Shown: positions 30,774-42,220 of the stretch, piece by piece
Layout: every line of letters begins with the position of its first letter
Numbering within the stretch: position 1 is the first letter of the stretch
Assembly (NCBI RefSeq): GCF_020906515.1
Contig: NC_085851.1
Location: 372,001 to 436,000 of the forward strand
Direction: 5' to 3'
Origin: Vanrija pseudolonga
Lineage: Eukaryota; Basidiomycota; Tremellomycetes; Trichosporonales; Trichosporonaceae
Length of the DNA: 64,000 bases
Program-made: the position numbers and the translations under genes
The notes under the pieces: generated by a model
Told to the model about the DNA's origin: nothing
The model's input: the letters and a program-made list of their open reading frames with translations, nothing else
Database searches by the model: none

Positions 30774-33163
30774 ATGGCGACCTACTCGGCCTCGGTGGCG
30801 GTCGGCGAGGTGCTCCGCCAGCCAGACGACCTCGTCAAGCTCACCGCCTATCGCAACAAGCTCCTCAAGGAGAAGTCGACGCTCGATGCAAAGCTCACAG
30901 AGGGCATGCGCGCCCAGCTGAGCGCAACACGAGACGCGCTTCTCAAACTCCAGGAGTCTCGGTCCGCCGCGTCCATGATCCGCGAAGAGATGATCGAGAT
31001 TGAAAAGCTCAAGAACAACAAGGACGAGGGCGAGGCATTCGACAAGATCACGCGCGTCTCGACGGTCCACAGAAACTTTGCCCAGACGGCCAAGATGGTC
31101 TCGCAGCTCCAGTCCATGGCCGACAAGGTCTATCGCCTCACCGACATGCTGCAGCAGGACATGCACCAGGACGGCGGGCCGATCGGCCCAAGCGCCAACC
31201 TGTTGCCCATCCACTTTCAGCTGCACCAGCTCGAGACGTTCATGGGCGAGACGCTGCACGCTGCCAAGCGTGGAGATTCTGCCGACATGAAAGTGCTCAA
31301 GGCATGGTTCCAGCCGCTCGAGCAGCTCGGGCACGACTTTGACGACTGGCTCTGGCAGCTGGGCGGCAGCATCATCGAGCTCTCGCGCGCGGGTTACGGC
31401 GGAACCGTCGTCCGCCTGCTCAAGATTGTCGAGTTTGAGGGCAAGGAGGACCAGAAGGCCGTGGCGATGAAGCTCATGCGCAAGGCCGCCCAGCCCGACG
31501 CCCAGTCCAACTTTCGCAACAATGCAGCTGCGGCTCGGCATATCAAGAACTACCGGCACAAGCTGCTCGACGCGATGGAGTCGTCGATCAAGCGCGCGTA
31601 CGACGAGCGGTTCGAGGCGAACCACAACGACCTGCTCGGCTTCATCGACAGCTTGCAGTTCATCTACAAGGACATTATCCGCATCAAGCACGACGTCGAG
31701 CCCCTCTTCCCGCCCGACTATGAGGTTGTCCAGTGGCTCATCAAGCGGTACCATGGCGGCCTGAACACCATCCTCCGCAAGGCGGTGGCGTCTGATCCGC
31801 CAGCCGAGGTGCTCCTCGAGCTGCACGGCTGGACAAAGGAGTACCGCAAGAACATGAAGGAGCTCGAGGTGCCGTCCGCGTGGCTGCAACCACCGCTCCT
31901 CGACGGCAAGTCGCAGGACCTTATCGAAGACTACGTGCGGCTCATCGTCACCAAGCTCGACGAGTGGACCATCAACCTGCAAAAGGAAGAGACGGCCAAG
32001 TTCCGCCTACGCACGACGGCGCCGTCAATGGTCGACGAGCTGTACGGCATGGACGGCGTCAACGACTTCTTCCAGCTCGTCAACCAGCAGATCGACCTGG
32101 CGCTCGACTCGAACCAGGGCGCGGTACTGTCGCGCGTCGTGACCGAGTCGGCCAAGGTCATGCGGCGCACGCAGGCCGAGTGGGTGCAGCTTGTGGGCAG
32201 CGAGGCGCGCGCCCAGGCCGAGAAGAAGCCCGACGAGATCCCCGAAGGCCTGGTCGAGTACGTCATGGCCCTCGCCAACGACCAGCTCCGCGCAGCAGAC
32301 TACACCGAGGCGCTGCAGGCGCGCCTCGAGCCCCTCGTGTCGGACAAGTACAAGGGCGTGATTGTCGAGCGGCTCAACGAGGCGATCGACGGCTACCTCG
32401 ACGTCGCGAAGCAGTGCAACGCCGCGCTTGTCAGCTTTGTGTTCAACGACCTGCGGCCGGCCACGCGCCAGCTCTTCCAGCAGGCATGGTACCAGGACGG
32501 CCTGCTGCAGCAGATTATCGAGACAATGCGCGACTACTTGTCAGACTACCAGTCGCACCTCAACCCGTCAATCTACGACATTCTCGTCGAGGACATGCTC
32601 GACGCCTTCCTGATCATGTACCTGACGTCTATCCGGCGCGCGCCCGCAAACTCGCTCCGCATGCCGATGGCGTCGACGCGCTTCCAGAACGACGTGGCGG
32701 CCGCGTTCGACTTCTTCGCCAAGCACAAGGCGCCCGCCGAGCTCGAGGTAAACTTCCAGGTCATGGACCAGGTCGCGTCCATGCTCTCTGCGTCCGAGGA
32801 GATGGTCTTTATGGACTACTATTCCTTTGCGCAGATGCACGGCCCGCAGTTCGGGTTTGTCGAGGCGCTCCTCCGCGCCCGCGACGACCTCGACCGCTCG
32901 GGCGTCTCGGATATCATGGACATAATCAGGCGCCGCGTCGCCGACGACAACATTACCGACCCGCCAGAACCGACCATCATGGTGAGTTGGAAGAAGCAGG
33001 AGCCAGTGCTGACAATGCCCAGGTCAAGGTGCAGGGCAACAAGGGCGGCCTGGCGGCCAACCTCACAAACCTCGGCAACCTTACTGCAAACTACGCGGCC
33101 AACCTCGCCGACAAGGCCGGCAACATTGCCAAGGGCGCGGGCAGGTCGACGGGCCGTATCTAG
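30774..33163 (+). CDS. SEC6: Exocyst complex subunit Sec6
   Basis: Two exons (30774-32981, 33023-33163) encode 782 residues. The predicted structure is almost entirely helical. The N-terminal coiled coil contains LTAYRNKLLKEKSTLDAKL, corresponding to the LLKEKS region of yeast Sec6. The C-terminal domain contains EGLVEYVMALANDQLRAADY, matching the strongly conserved GGLVEYLIAVSNDQMKAADY of yeast Sec6. LVSFVFNDLRPATRQLF and WYQDGLLQQIIETMRDYL also fit. Sec6 is a core subunit of the octameric exocyst tethering secretory vesicles to the plasma membrane. The second exon encodes a 47-residue Asn/Ala/Lys-rich tail beyond the usual end. It converges on the NAD synthetase gene with 119 bp between stops. 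Confidence 0.93.
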
Positions 33164-33282
33164 ATGGGTGGATCCCAGCATTCTTGGAGTCACAGACAGC
33201 CACTGTATATCACAATTGTCATGCCGCACGAGAGCGCTTCTAATGCACATTGTATGTATGAATCCGGTGCTACTACGACTAG

Positions 33283-35954
33283 TTAGTCGACCTTTGCCTT
33301 GTCCGAGCCGGGCTGGGTGGCGCGGTTGGGCAACGCGGCGGCCAGCGCGTCGATCTTGGCGAACTGGTGGTCGAAGCGCGACGGGTAGAGGAAGGGGCGC
33401 ATGTCGAAGCGGTTGTCTTCGGGGCTGTAGGATTCCTGTGAGGTCAGCAGGTGCCTACCAAGCTCAAACGGGCCACCTACCATGTGAACCGATGGCGTGA
33501 GAGTCGTCCTGCGAGGTCAGTGGGGCATGCCAAAGCGAGACTCACATCTTGTGACGGTTGATGGCGTGCGTGAACCAGAAGTGCTTGACCTTGTCGGCAA
33601 TCTGGAGAGTTAGTATGGTCCCAGACGACCAAACTCACCTCTGTTGGCGACAAGAACGTGCCCCACTCCTGCACAAGCTTTCCGAACATGCTGAACGGTC
33701 CGCACTTCTCCACCTTGCGCAGGCGGCCGAAGACCGAGAGCTCGTCGTACGTCATGCCCATCTCGACCTCGTCCGACTGGACGGTCGTGCCCTCGCCAAG
33801 GGGGATGAGCTCGGCGGACGGGACAGCGTCGAGGAAGCTCGCGAGGATGGGCAGGTCAAACTCCTTCTGCGCGTACGCGATGAAGCGCTTCAGGTCGGTC
33901 TTGGAGATACCGCCGATGGGGTTGACGTCGGCGCTCGAGCAGCTGGCAGAGTTAGACGGGCTGAGGTCTTTGCAACTCACTCGTATTTCGTCAGGTAGCC
34001 GCGCAAGCTCTCGTCGACGTTGGCACTGCCAAGGACGAGGAGGCCACCGACTTTGCCGCGCGCCCAGGGGAGGAGCTGAGCAAAAGTGTAGCCAATAACC
34101 ATGCGGAGTCGGGCCTGGATGTTCTGCAGCGCGAGGTTCTCGGCATTGGAGCCACCGTGGACCTTGAACTGGGGCGTCTTGCCCGTGAACATGGAGAAGA
34201 TGCCAGTAACGGCAGCGACTGCCGTGTCCATGTTGAGGTCGACGTGGTAGCTGCGATGTCAGAGTTGCTCGTTTGTGGAGCCGTGACAACTCACGCCCCA
34301 ATGGCCTCGGCGAGGTCCTTGGCCCTCTTGCGCGTCTCGGCGCTCGAGTTCTGCGTGCCCATGTAGCAGGTGTGGAAGATGCGGTTGCAGAACTCCTTGG
34401 CGTCGGTGGGGAGGTAGGCAGAGTCCTCTGGCTCGCCAGTCATGCGGCGGGCGTCGGCAATGACCTGCTTGTCTTGGTATCGTCAGCCATGCTCTGCTAG
34501 CAGCACGACTCTACTCACTTCCCTCGGCCGCGGCCTTGGCAACAAGACGACACATCGAGTGGACGATAACAGCCGTCGCGCACGAGTCGATACCACCACT
34601 CAAGGGGACAAAGTATCCCTGTGTCTTCGAGCGGCGGAGGTAGTCCCACAGCCAACATGCGGGGCCGAGTCTGATCATCAGTATGGGTCAGAACTGAGGC
34701 TGTCACCCACGCAATCTCCTCCTCGGGAGTGTGGTACACAATGTCGACCTTGCCAGGCGCCTTGGTCTCCTCCTCGCCGATACGCAGGCCCTGACCGCCG
34801 TCGAGGCGCGTGTCGACATAGTACCGCTCAAACGGCTCCGTCTGGGCGGCCTGCATGCGTCGGCTGGAGCCAGTACGGTGGGCACGGACGGCCTCAAGGT
34901 CGATCGTGGCGGTGACGACCTCGACTTCGTTGAGCGAGAACTGCGAGCCGCGGGCGAGGATCTGGCCATTAAGGGCGATAAGCGACGCGCCGTCGTAGTA
35001 CAGCCTGTCGCCGTCACATCCCTGCTGGTTGGCGTAGAGGTAGATGCCGCCGAGCTGCGTTGTTAGCGGAACCACGGCGAAGGCCAACAAACCTTCATGG
35101 TCGCCTCCTTGATCAGCTCGACGCGGCGGTTGAGCTTCCTCAGCTCGTGGTGGCTCGCCGACGAGTTGGTGAAGATCTCGACACCATCCAGGCCCATGGC
35201 GATGTGGGGGCTGCTGTAAGCTGGAGATGTGGACTTAGTAGCTCACGAGTTGGGTGTGAAGAGCTCCTCGCAGGTCTCGACGCCAATGACCGTGTCCTCG
35301 GTCGTGACGACGGCGTCGCCGAAGGGAACGTGGGTCTGGGCGTTAGCTAACTCGAACCTTTCAGCAGCTACTCACCTGCCCGGTGATCTTGCGGATAATG
35401 CCAGGGAGAGAGTGCTTCTCCGTCTGGCGGTGCTTGTCCCAAGGGGTGAAGTGACGAAGCTCGCGCTGGCGGGTTAGGGCTACCGTTGCAACAAACCCAC
35501 GTAGTTGCCGTCGTTGGCCATCCACATCTTGGGGCGAATGAGCACAATCTTGCCATTGTAGATGATGACTCTGCAGTTGTAGTTGCTGTTCTTGTGGGTA
35601 ATGGGCCTGGCATCACGTCAGCTTGGCTTCGTTGCCACCAAGCGGGGAGCACGCACATGCCGATATCGCAGACGATGCCCTGCGCGTCGGGGCTCTGGAG
35701 GATCTGCCCGAGCACCTCCCACGAGTGGAGGATGATGTCGCCTGGGCGCGGTTAGTGATGGTCACGACGGCTCACACACCCTCGAGGAAGTGGTCGAGAC
35801 AGCCATAGCCTGGCACCTCGAGCTCTGGGCCCACGCGCAGCGTCGCGCCGCGCGCCTTGGCGATCGCGATGGACGCGAGGATGCGCTCGCAGTTGCCCGT
35901 GAAGTCGAGCGCCCACTGGCGGAGCTGGCACGTAGCGACCGTGACTAGGTGCAT
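33283..35954 (-). CDS. QNS1: Glutamine-dependent NAD+ synthetase
   Basis: Fourteen exons (35954-35780, 35741-35657, 35606-35501, 35465-35376, 35335-35247, 35213-35093, 35054-34711, 34670-34519, 34472-34295, 34250-33981, 33942-33639, 33601-33546, 33508-33481, 33435-33283) encode 716 residues, the normal size. The N-terminal nitrilase-type glutaminase shows the catalytic Glu in [14 protein letters not shown] and the Cys in [12 protein letters not shown]. The synthetase half has the ATP loop [28 protein letters not shown] and HKMTTLTPS. It amidates deamido-NAD to NAD in the last step of both biosynthetic routes. It is the most intron-rich gene here, with a 28-nt exon (33481-33508) and a GTTTGT donor at 35092. 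It starts 239 bp from the prefoldin gene on the opposite strand. Confidence 0.95.
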
Positions 35955-36193
35955 CGTGGTGGAGTAGTGGGTGTTGTTGTGAGGTTGCGGCAGGAATGCG
36001 CGATGGCTTATGGCTCACGGCTCACCCGAGAGCCGATCCAAGTCGAGTAGAGTAGAGAGGTGGAGGCGGGGTATCACACGTCATTTGATAAGCCGCGTGG
36101 GCGAGTGGCTCGCGCGTGTTCAGGCCTCCGCCGCGCCATGTTGAACTTGTTCATCGCGACGACAACTGTTGCCAACTTCATCTATACGCAACA

Positions 36194-36800
36194 ATGGGCG
36201 AGCAGCAGATCCAGATCACAGACCTCGACCCCAACCAACTGCAGGAGGTCAAGAAGCAGCTCGACGAGGTAGGTGTTGACGTCTCGGCTGTGCCGCCTCG
36301 CCTCGCTCACACCCACCAGGAGCTCGACCACTTGACCAACTCGTTCGGCCAGCTCAAGCAGGCGCAGTCCAAGTTCCGCTCGTGTGTGGCCGACGTTGAC
36401 GAGCTCACACCTGCGTCTGAGAGTGGGTGCTGTCGAGGAATCGAAAAACAGCACTGACACGCGCAGACAAGGAGGTGCTCATCCCCCTCACGTCCTCGCT
36501 CTACGTCCCCGGCAAGCTCACAGACGTGAGCAGCGTCGTCGTCGACGTCGGAACAGGATACTACGTCAAGAAGGTGAGCTGAGAAGGCTGCCGAGACTGT
36601 CCAGCTCGCTGACGCGACGCGCACAGACCCGGGCAGAGGCCTCGGCGCACTACGCCGCCAAGGCCGAGTTTGTCGGCAAGAACCTCGAGACGCTCCAGAA
36701 GACGATTGAGCGCAAGCAGGAGAACGTCCAGAGCGTCGTGCAGGTCCTGCAGATGAAGCTCCAGCAGCAGCAGGGCGGCCAGGGCCAGGCCAAGGCGTGA
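36194..36800 (+). CDS. GIM5: Prefoldin subunit 5 (alpha class)
   Basis: Four exons (36194-36268, 36320-36422, 36467-36573, 36627-36800) encode 152 residues. An N-terminal coiled coil ([20 protein letters not shown]) and a C-terminal coiled coil ([18 protein letters not shown]) flank the beta-hairpin segment [16 protein letters not shown] and [11 protein letters not shown]. This is the alpha-prefoldin layout, and [11 protein letters not shown] is typical of PFDN5. Prefoldin is a cytosolic hexamer that hands unfolded actin and tubulin to the CCT chaperonin. It shares a 239-bp divergent promoter with the NAD synthetase gene and ends 100 bp from the convergent Nudix gene. Confidence 0.92.
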
Positions 36801-36900
36801 GCACACGAGTAGAGCAGCAAGCACGAGCATCCACATTTGTACCCTGCATGTATACCCATCTACATTTTTGCCAAGAAGGAAGCTAGCGACGCGGCGGAGG

Positions 36901-38207
36901 CTACGCCGGGACTCCGACACCGATGCGGCGGCGCATGTGCCACTGGAGCTCGAGGTAGTGAGGCTCGTTTTCTGGCGTCACGAGGCCGTGGCGCACGAGG
37001 AAGTCGATGAGGATGAGGCCGCAGTTGGGCTTGAACTCGCCTGCGCGGAGGGCCTTGATCACGTCGGGGACGGTCCAGAGCTGGGTGTGAGTGAGGATAC
37101 GGTACAGCAAGCTTACCGAGAAGGACTCGACCTCGTCGTCGTGGGGGCGGGGTAGGACATAGTCGGGTGAGTCACGCGCTGGGAGAGGGAGGTCGTAGAG
37201 GTACCTGCGGTCAGCTAACACCAGAATATGCCAGCTCACTCGATCTCTGCGGACTGTCAGATATGATCATATCCACACGCCAATCGCAACTGACCTGGCT
37301 GGAGGAAGCCTGCGGAGGTGATGTAGAAGTAGGTCGCGGCGCCGACGTTGCGCAGCCTGGAGCGCACGAGGCTCTCGGGGAGGGAAGCCTCCTCGTCGCA
37401 CTCCTTGACCATGGTCTCGATCGGGTTGAGCCCATCGGTGATGCCTCCCGCGACGGTCTGCGGGGTTAGCTTACACCGACCTCGACAATCTCGAAGCTGT
37501 ACCCACATTGTCGAGCATGCTAGGCCAGGTGGCCTTTGTCGGGCTTCGGCGCGGCACCCAGATCTTCATGTCGGCGCCCTGACCCTCGTACGCTGCGCAG
37601 GTGAGCATGGGAGGTTCTAACGTCACCTACCCGTCATGTGAACGCCGAAGGTCGCAAAGCCGAAGAGAGCGCAGGCGGCGCGCTCGCATGCGAACGCAGT
37701 GTTGCTGAACGCTCCGGTCGGCTTGGCGAGGGCACTCGACTTGGGCGAGGCGTAAATCGTGTACAGTTCATTGCGCCATCCTGGCGGGTTAGCAGCTTCC
37801 TGCACAAGAAACCCACCATCCAGAGCCTCGGGGAACTTGCCAGCGGCCTTCCACTTTGCCGCGACGTCGGCGATGGCCTTGCTCATCGCCTCGCGGCCCT
37901 TTGCCCGGACGGCTGGAGAGAAGGCGACGCAGACGATCTTGCTGTCATGGCGATGGGGATCGGCGCGAAAGAACGTCCAGGGGGATTCTGATCCGCTAGC
38001 AGCGTGCTCTTCGAGCAAGGCGGCGAGGATCTGGGGTCGCAGCAGGCCGACGGGTGGGAGATCGAGGGCGTGATCGGCTGGGCTAAGGTGGAAGGGGATG
38101 TACTGCTCGTTGGTGAGCGGGTTCCGCACCGGATAGGGGTGGTATGGGTGCAGGGGAAAGTTGTCTGCCGCGAGGACGACGGGGAGGAGCGAGTCTGCCG
38201 TCGACAT
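36901..38207 (-). CDS. Nudix hydrolase, thiamine pyrophosphokinase-related (Tnr3/YJR142W type)
   Basis: Seven exons (38207-37817, 37780-37631, 37592-37507, 37457-37295, 37246-37240, 37204-37117, 37080-36901) encode 354 residues. The N-terminal 150 residues are the DUF4743-type domain (WRNELYTIYA at its end). The Nudix domain starts at EGQGADMKIWVPRRSPTK. The Nudix box is GGITDGLNPIETMVKECDEE, with Lys for the first Arg, as is common in this subfamily. Family members hydrolyse damaged thiamine diphosphate forms (established for YJR142W/Tnr3); here that role is inferred. Exon 5 is 7 nt long, encoding Glu-Ile-Glu of LQPEIEYLYDL with neighbouring bases; each flanking intron (48 and 35 nt) has its own CTGAC branch motif. 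Confidence 0.9.
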
Positions 38208-40089
38208 GATGGCTGGCTGGGAGGGGTTGGAACAATAGAGTCAAGAGGTGGAGGTCGAGTTCCGAGCAGCACACACAGTGACCGTTGTGGGACAGGCTGC
38301 TGTCGTGATGACTGTGGGGACCCCGCCGGCCTGATGACACTGTGTGCCTGGCGTCGTGTGTGGCACTTTTTTTTCGCTGGTCGGGGTATGTCGCCCCCGC
38401 AGTTTGATCGAAGAACCCGAGAGGAGGACGTCACGACGGGGCGTTTTGGGTGGGCGCGATGGCGGCGGCGAGGCGGCGGCATGGCGCACGCGCGGGGGCG
38501 GTGAACGGGCTTGAGGCGCACGGTGCGCAGCCGTGGCCGGCATGACAATGATGTGGAAGGAAGGAAGGGGAGATCTGGCACTATTGCTTGTTGCCGAGTC
38601 ACCCCTAGCCAGCCAGGCGCAGAGCAGGCATTAAGGGTCTGTGCGTCGTCGTTGGCCTCCATCCATCCAGGGTGCAACGGCGGTTGTGCGACGACACTGC
38701 ACCTGGCGACACACCAAACAGCCGTCAGTTCCGGGTTCCAGAAACTGTTACCGCTCAATGTTAATACAACTTATGCACCTGGCCGACCTGGATGGTGTCT
38801 GGCTGGACATTCAAAGGCGGGTCGGGTCGGGTCTGGAGCGCGGGGCCAGCCGCCCGTCACACACACACACACGCGTGCTCGTGTTTACTCTGACACATGC
38901 ATCTGCATCCATCCATCCGCATCCATTCACCGCACCCGTCCACCATGTATGGAATGCAAAGAAGCGTCCATGCATCGAGTCGAACACCATTGTTCATTTT
39001 TGTTTCGTCCTTGTCGGAATAATTACTCATTAGTGTGCATACGCTGCTATGTTTGGCAACATGGCAGCGCATTGAATATGTGACAGATGTGGCGTCGCTA
39101 GAGTGTGGTGGTGGAAGCAGCTAGTGGTGCGCGCGACAGCGTGGTGCATGGTTGGGTTGGGTTGGTTGGTGGGTGCAGCGAGGTGGGCAAGCAAAGCCGG
39201 GGAGTGGAAGCAAGGTTGGTCGCGGTTGGTTGTTGGTTGTCGTGCGTCGTCGGTCGTTTGGCAGACTCTAAATGGGCACCGTCGATCTCTTTGGGCACGC
39301 GCCCAGCCAGCCAGCCAGCGATTGCACAAGGCCCGCAACTGCCGTGGCTGCGAGCGCGCCGCCGCCGCCGCCGGGTGGGATGATGGGATGGCGACTCAGG
39401 GACCGATGCGGCCGGACGACCGGGTGGAGCGGGGCAAGGGGGGAAAAGGTATGCTGGCATGCAGAGCTAAGCTACTAGTCTGTGGCCCAAACCCAACTGC
39501 GACAACGACTGGCGTCGGAGATTTAACTTCCTCTCGGCCCACCAAAGGGGGAAGCCACCCACCGATTCTGTGGCGAATGCCGGTCCTGTCAGCGGGCCGC
39601 CCCTTTGGTTGGCTGCCTTGGCTCGGTGCCTCGCTCGGCTGGGGCATGCTGCTCGACGGCTCTGCTGGACGTGCGTAAGCCCACGCGCTCACACAACAAC
39701 GCCGTCGTTTGTTTCTCAGGGACCGAAAAACACACACAGACACACACTATTGGGGCGCATTAACGTTCCTCGCGACTTGGAGGCTTCTTATTTTTCAGCA
39801 TATTTGAATAAGTATTCGGCCTGGGCGGGACTTTGGTGCGTGGGATATTGGCTATGCAGCAAACATATGTGAATGTCCATGCATAGTGGAGGAGGAGTAA
39901 TGGTCGGTACAATGCATCGACCGCTGCCCGGGCTACCATTGTTGATGCATGGGTGGATGCACCGTCTGTCGCAATTGCACCACCCAGAAACCAACCTGCT
40001 TCATGTCTCATAGTCGATGCCCACCCAACCCCTCCCAAGTCTAATACCGCATTCCAATATACTCCGGAACAAACATCTGGACGATGGCG

Positions 40090-40107
40090 CCCCCCCCCCC
40101 CCCCCCC
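40090..40107. repeat. Poly-C run of 18
   Basis: An uninterrupted run of 18 C is seen. Its exact length is uncertain because sequencing often errs in such runs. Confidence 0.8.
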
Positions 40108-41841
40108 GGTGCCGTAACAATGTCTCTTTGGCTGTGCTTCCCCTGTGTCGTAACCGACTGATGACCTTTACGTTCAGGGCAAACGTCATGGCACGCCTGG
40201 GCTCAGGATGGGTTCTAACTAAACTGTCCTAAGGGAATACCGACCTTTTCTCCTGCCCTGAGAACGACGCCGCGACACTGCGACGCCGCCGCCGCCGCTG
40301 CGGCTCTGTTGCTCAAGCTCTACGATACTCGTCGCATCCCCCTTCCCCCCGTCTAGTAGCCCTCGTCCCTCGTCCCTCCCCTCCCCCCACCCCCCCCCCC
40401 AACGACCGACCACCACCACCACCACCATCGATTCCGCCGCCGCCGCCTTTCGACGTTGCACACATCCCACTCCCCATCTCCATCTCCCCATTCTCGATTC
40501 CCATCACATCACAACCCACCCAGTCTCTTTATTACCCTCCCATCCACAAGTCTTCATCGACTCGTCGCATCGGCTGCGATAATACCCCGCACAACCAAAG
40601 CCGATCCGAATTCAATACCTCCACTTTTTGCACGCAGGCCAGCCAGTCAGCAGCAGCACGCGCACGCACGGCACGCACGACTCGCCCTTTCGTCGTCTTT
40701 CTAGTTGGCCATCTGACCAACTGCTAAGAAAAGGTGCACACAAAGCATTTGTGAACGGCGCGTGTGATCACTAGTTTGCATTCCATTGGCGATTGCATCC
40801 ACCAAAGACCGGCTCTAGTCACAAAGGGTCGTCACAACGCCAGAGCGTACCAGCCAGCCAGCCAGTCAGCCAGCAGTAAAGTGCCAACACACGAGTGATC
40901 GGCCTCTTCGTTGCTCGCTAGCTCGCCCGTCCGCCCGCTCGCTCTACTCCGCCTTAAGCCAGCCGCATTCCCTGCCGGACGCCGCCGTCGACGCCTCGCG
41001 CCTCAACTTGGCGCCGCGCCGCATCTTTTTCTCTTCTACAGGCCGACGCCATTGCATCGGTTGTCGTTGCGCGCGCGCACGAGCCATCGGGCCGAGCCCA
41101 GCCACACCACAGTTGCACGTCGCCCCGCGCCCGTCCGCTCGCTCGTTCCCACCTTCTGCGCCATTGAAGGCCCGTGTACCTAGCAACAAAAAAGGAGGCG
41201 ATTCGCGGTCCGTCCACATCCACACGGACCACGACATATAGTAGACACACACACACACACCCCCCACGGCGGCAACGACGACGACGACAACGGCAGCCAG
41301 CTGCTCAGCCCAGCCTCGCCACGCCACGCCCCCGCCAAACGCCACGCCCAAACGCCCCCAGCGCCTCTGCGTGCCGAGCGTCTTCCCTTTGACGTTTTGA
41401 GCACGGCAAATCGGTGTGCACCGACCTCTACGCCCCTCCCACCCCCTCGTGTGTCCCTGACGACGTTGGTGCTCGCTCGCTACCACGTCGTTGCGTTCAT
41501 CGCTCCTCTTCGCGCCCGTTCCTTTTGAGCACGACGACGGCGACGCACAACCCATAACCACAACCCCCCTACCTCTCTCTCTCTCGCCCGACGTCGCGCG
41601 TGCTCCTGCACGGATCTTCCTTACAAGGAGACCGCCAACCCACATCCGCAATCCCCCCCAAAGACCAACTCTTAGGGGGCAACTCATTCTCCTTCTTCCC
41701 CCCATCCCAACAAGGATCCCGTCTCATCTTAGCAAAGGTCGACTCGACACACCAAGGTCCATTGACAACTCGGCCAAGACACATACCCATCGTATCGTGT
41801 GGCATCCTCCTATCTACTGGTCAAGGAGGTTTGGCTAACTG

Positions 41842-42151
41842 GTGAGTGATTGTCCGCATCTTCTTTTGGCCATGACAGCATTGTGCACGCCACTCGCACT
41901 GCTCTTGCATCGGGCATTCCCATGCAAGCCAAACCCCGTCAACTGTCTAGACGGAGAGGCGATTGTGGACTTTGGACAAGTTGTGTGACGAACGCCCGCT
42001 CGCCCACCCTTGGCGTGTGGTGGTGCGATGGCAGTCACTGCCGCCGCGGCCGTCGCCTCCGTGCTGCGCGAAGGGGCCATGCTGTACCCCTCGTCTCGGA
42101 CGTCGATTCTCAAAACGTCTGAGTGTTGTGCTCGTGCTGACATATAATCAG
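41842..42151 (+). other. Candidate 5' UTR intron of SSN6
   Basis: A consensus GTGAGT donor at 41842 and a CAG acceptor ending at 42151, preceded by GCTGAC about 15 bases upstream, match the intron rules in this window. Removal would bring the C/T-rich leader to 69 bases before the SSN6 ATG. The 310-nt intron is longer than the coding introns. Confidence 0.5.
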
Positions 42152-42220
42152 TCAAAACCCGTGTGACCATCTCTAGCCATACTCGCCCCCAACCCCAACC
42201 GCGCGCACACCGCCAACACC

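Larger units (their letters stand above)
38208..42220. other. 4-kb gene-free region and long SSN6 leader
   Basis: No conserved coding sequence in 4 kb. The left 300 bases are the Nudix promoter. The segment 38560-40250 is mixed-composition DNA with a short CA repeat (38859-38872) and an 18-base C run. From about 40250 the plus strand turns strongly C/T-rich and continues so to the SSN6 start, resembling the other long leaders here. Short Ser/Pro/His frames appear to be composition artefacts. Non-coding transcripts or a long 5' UTR are possible. Confidence 0.5.

Noticed and set aside
38859-38872. CA dinucleotide run as a CRISPR-like or regulatory array
   Set aside because: It is a plain short microsatellite without spacers, and CRISPR arrays are not expected in a fungus.
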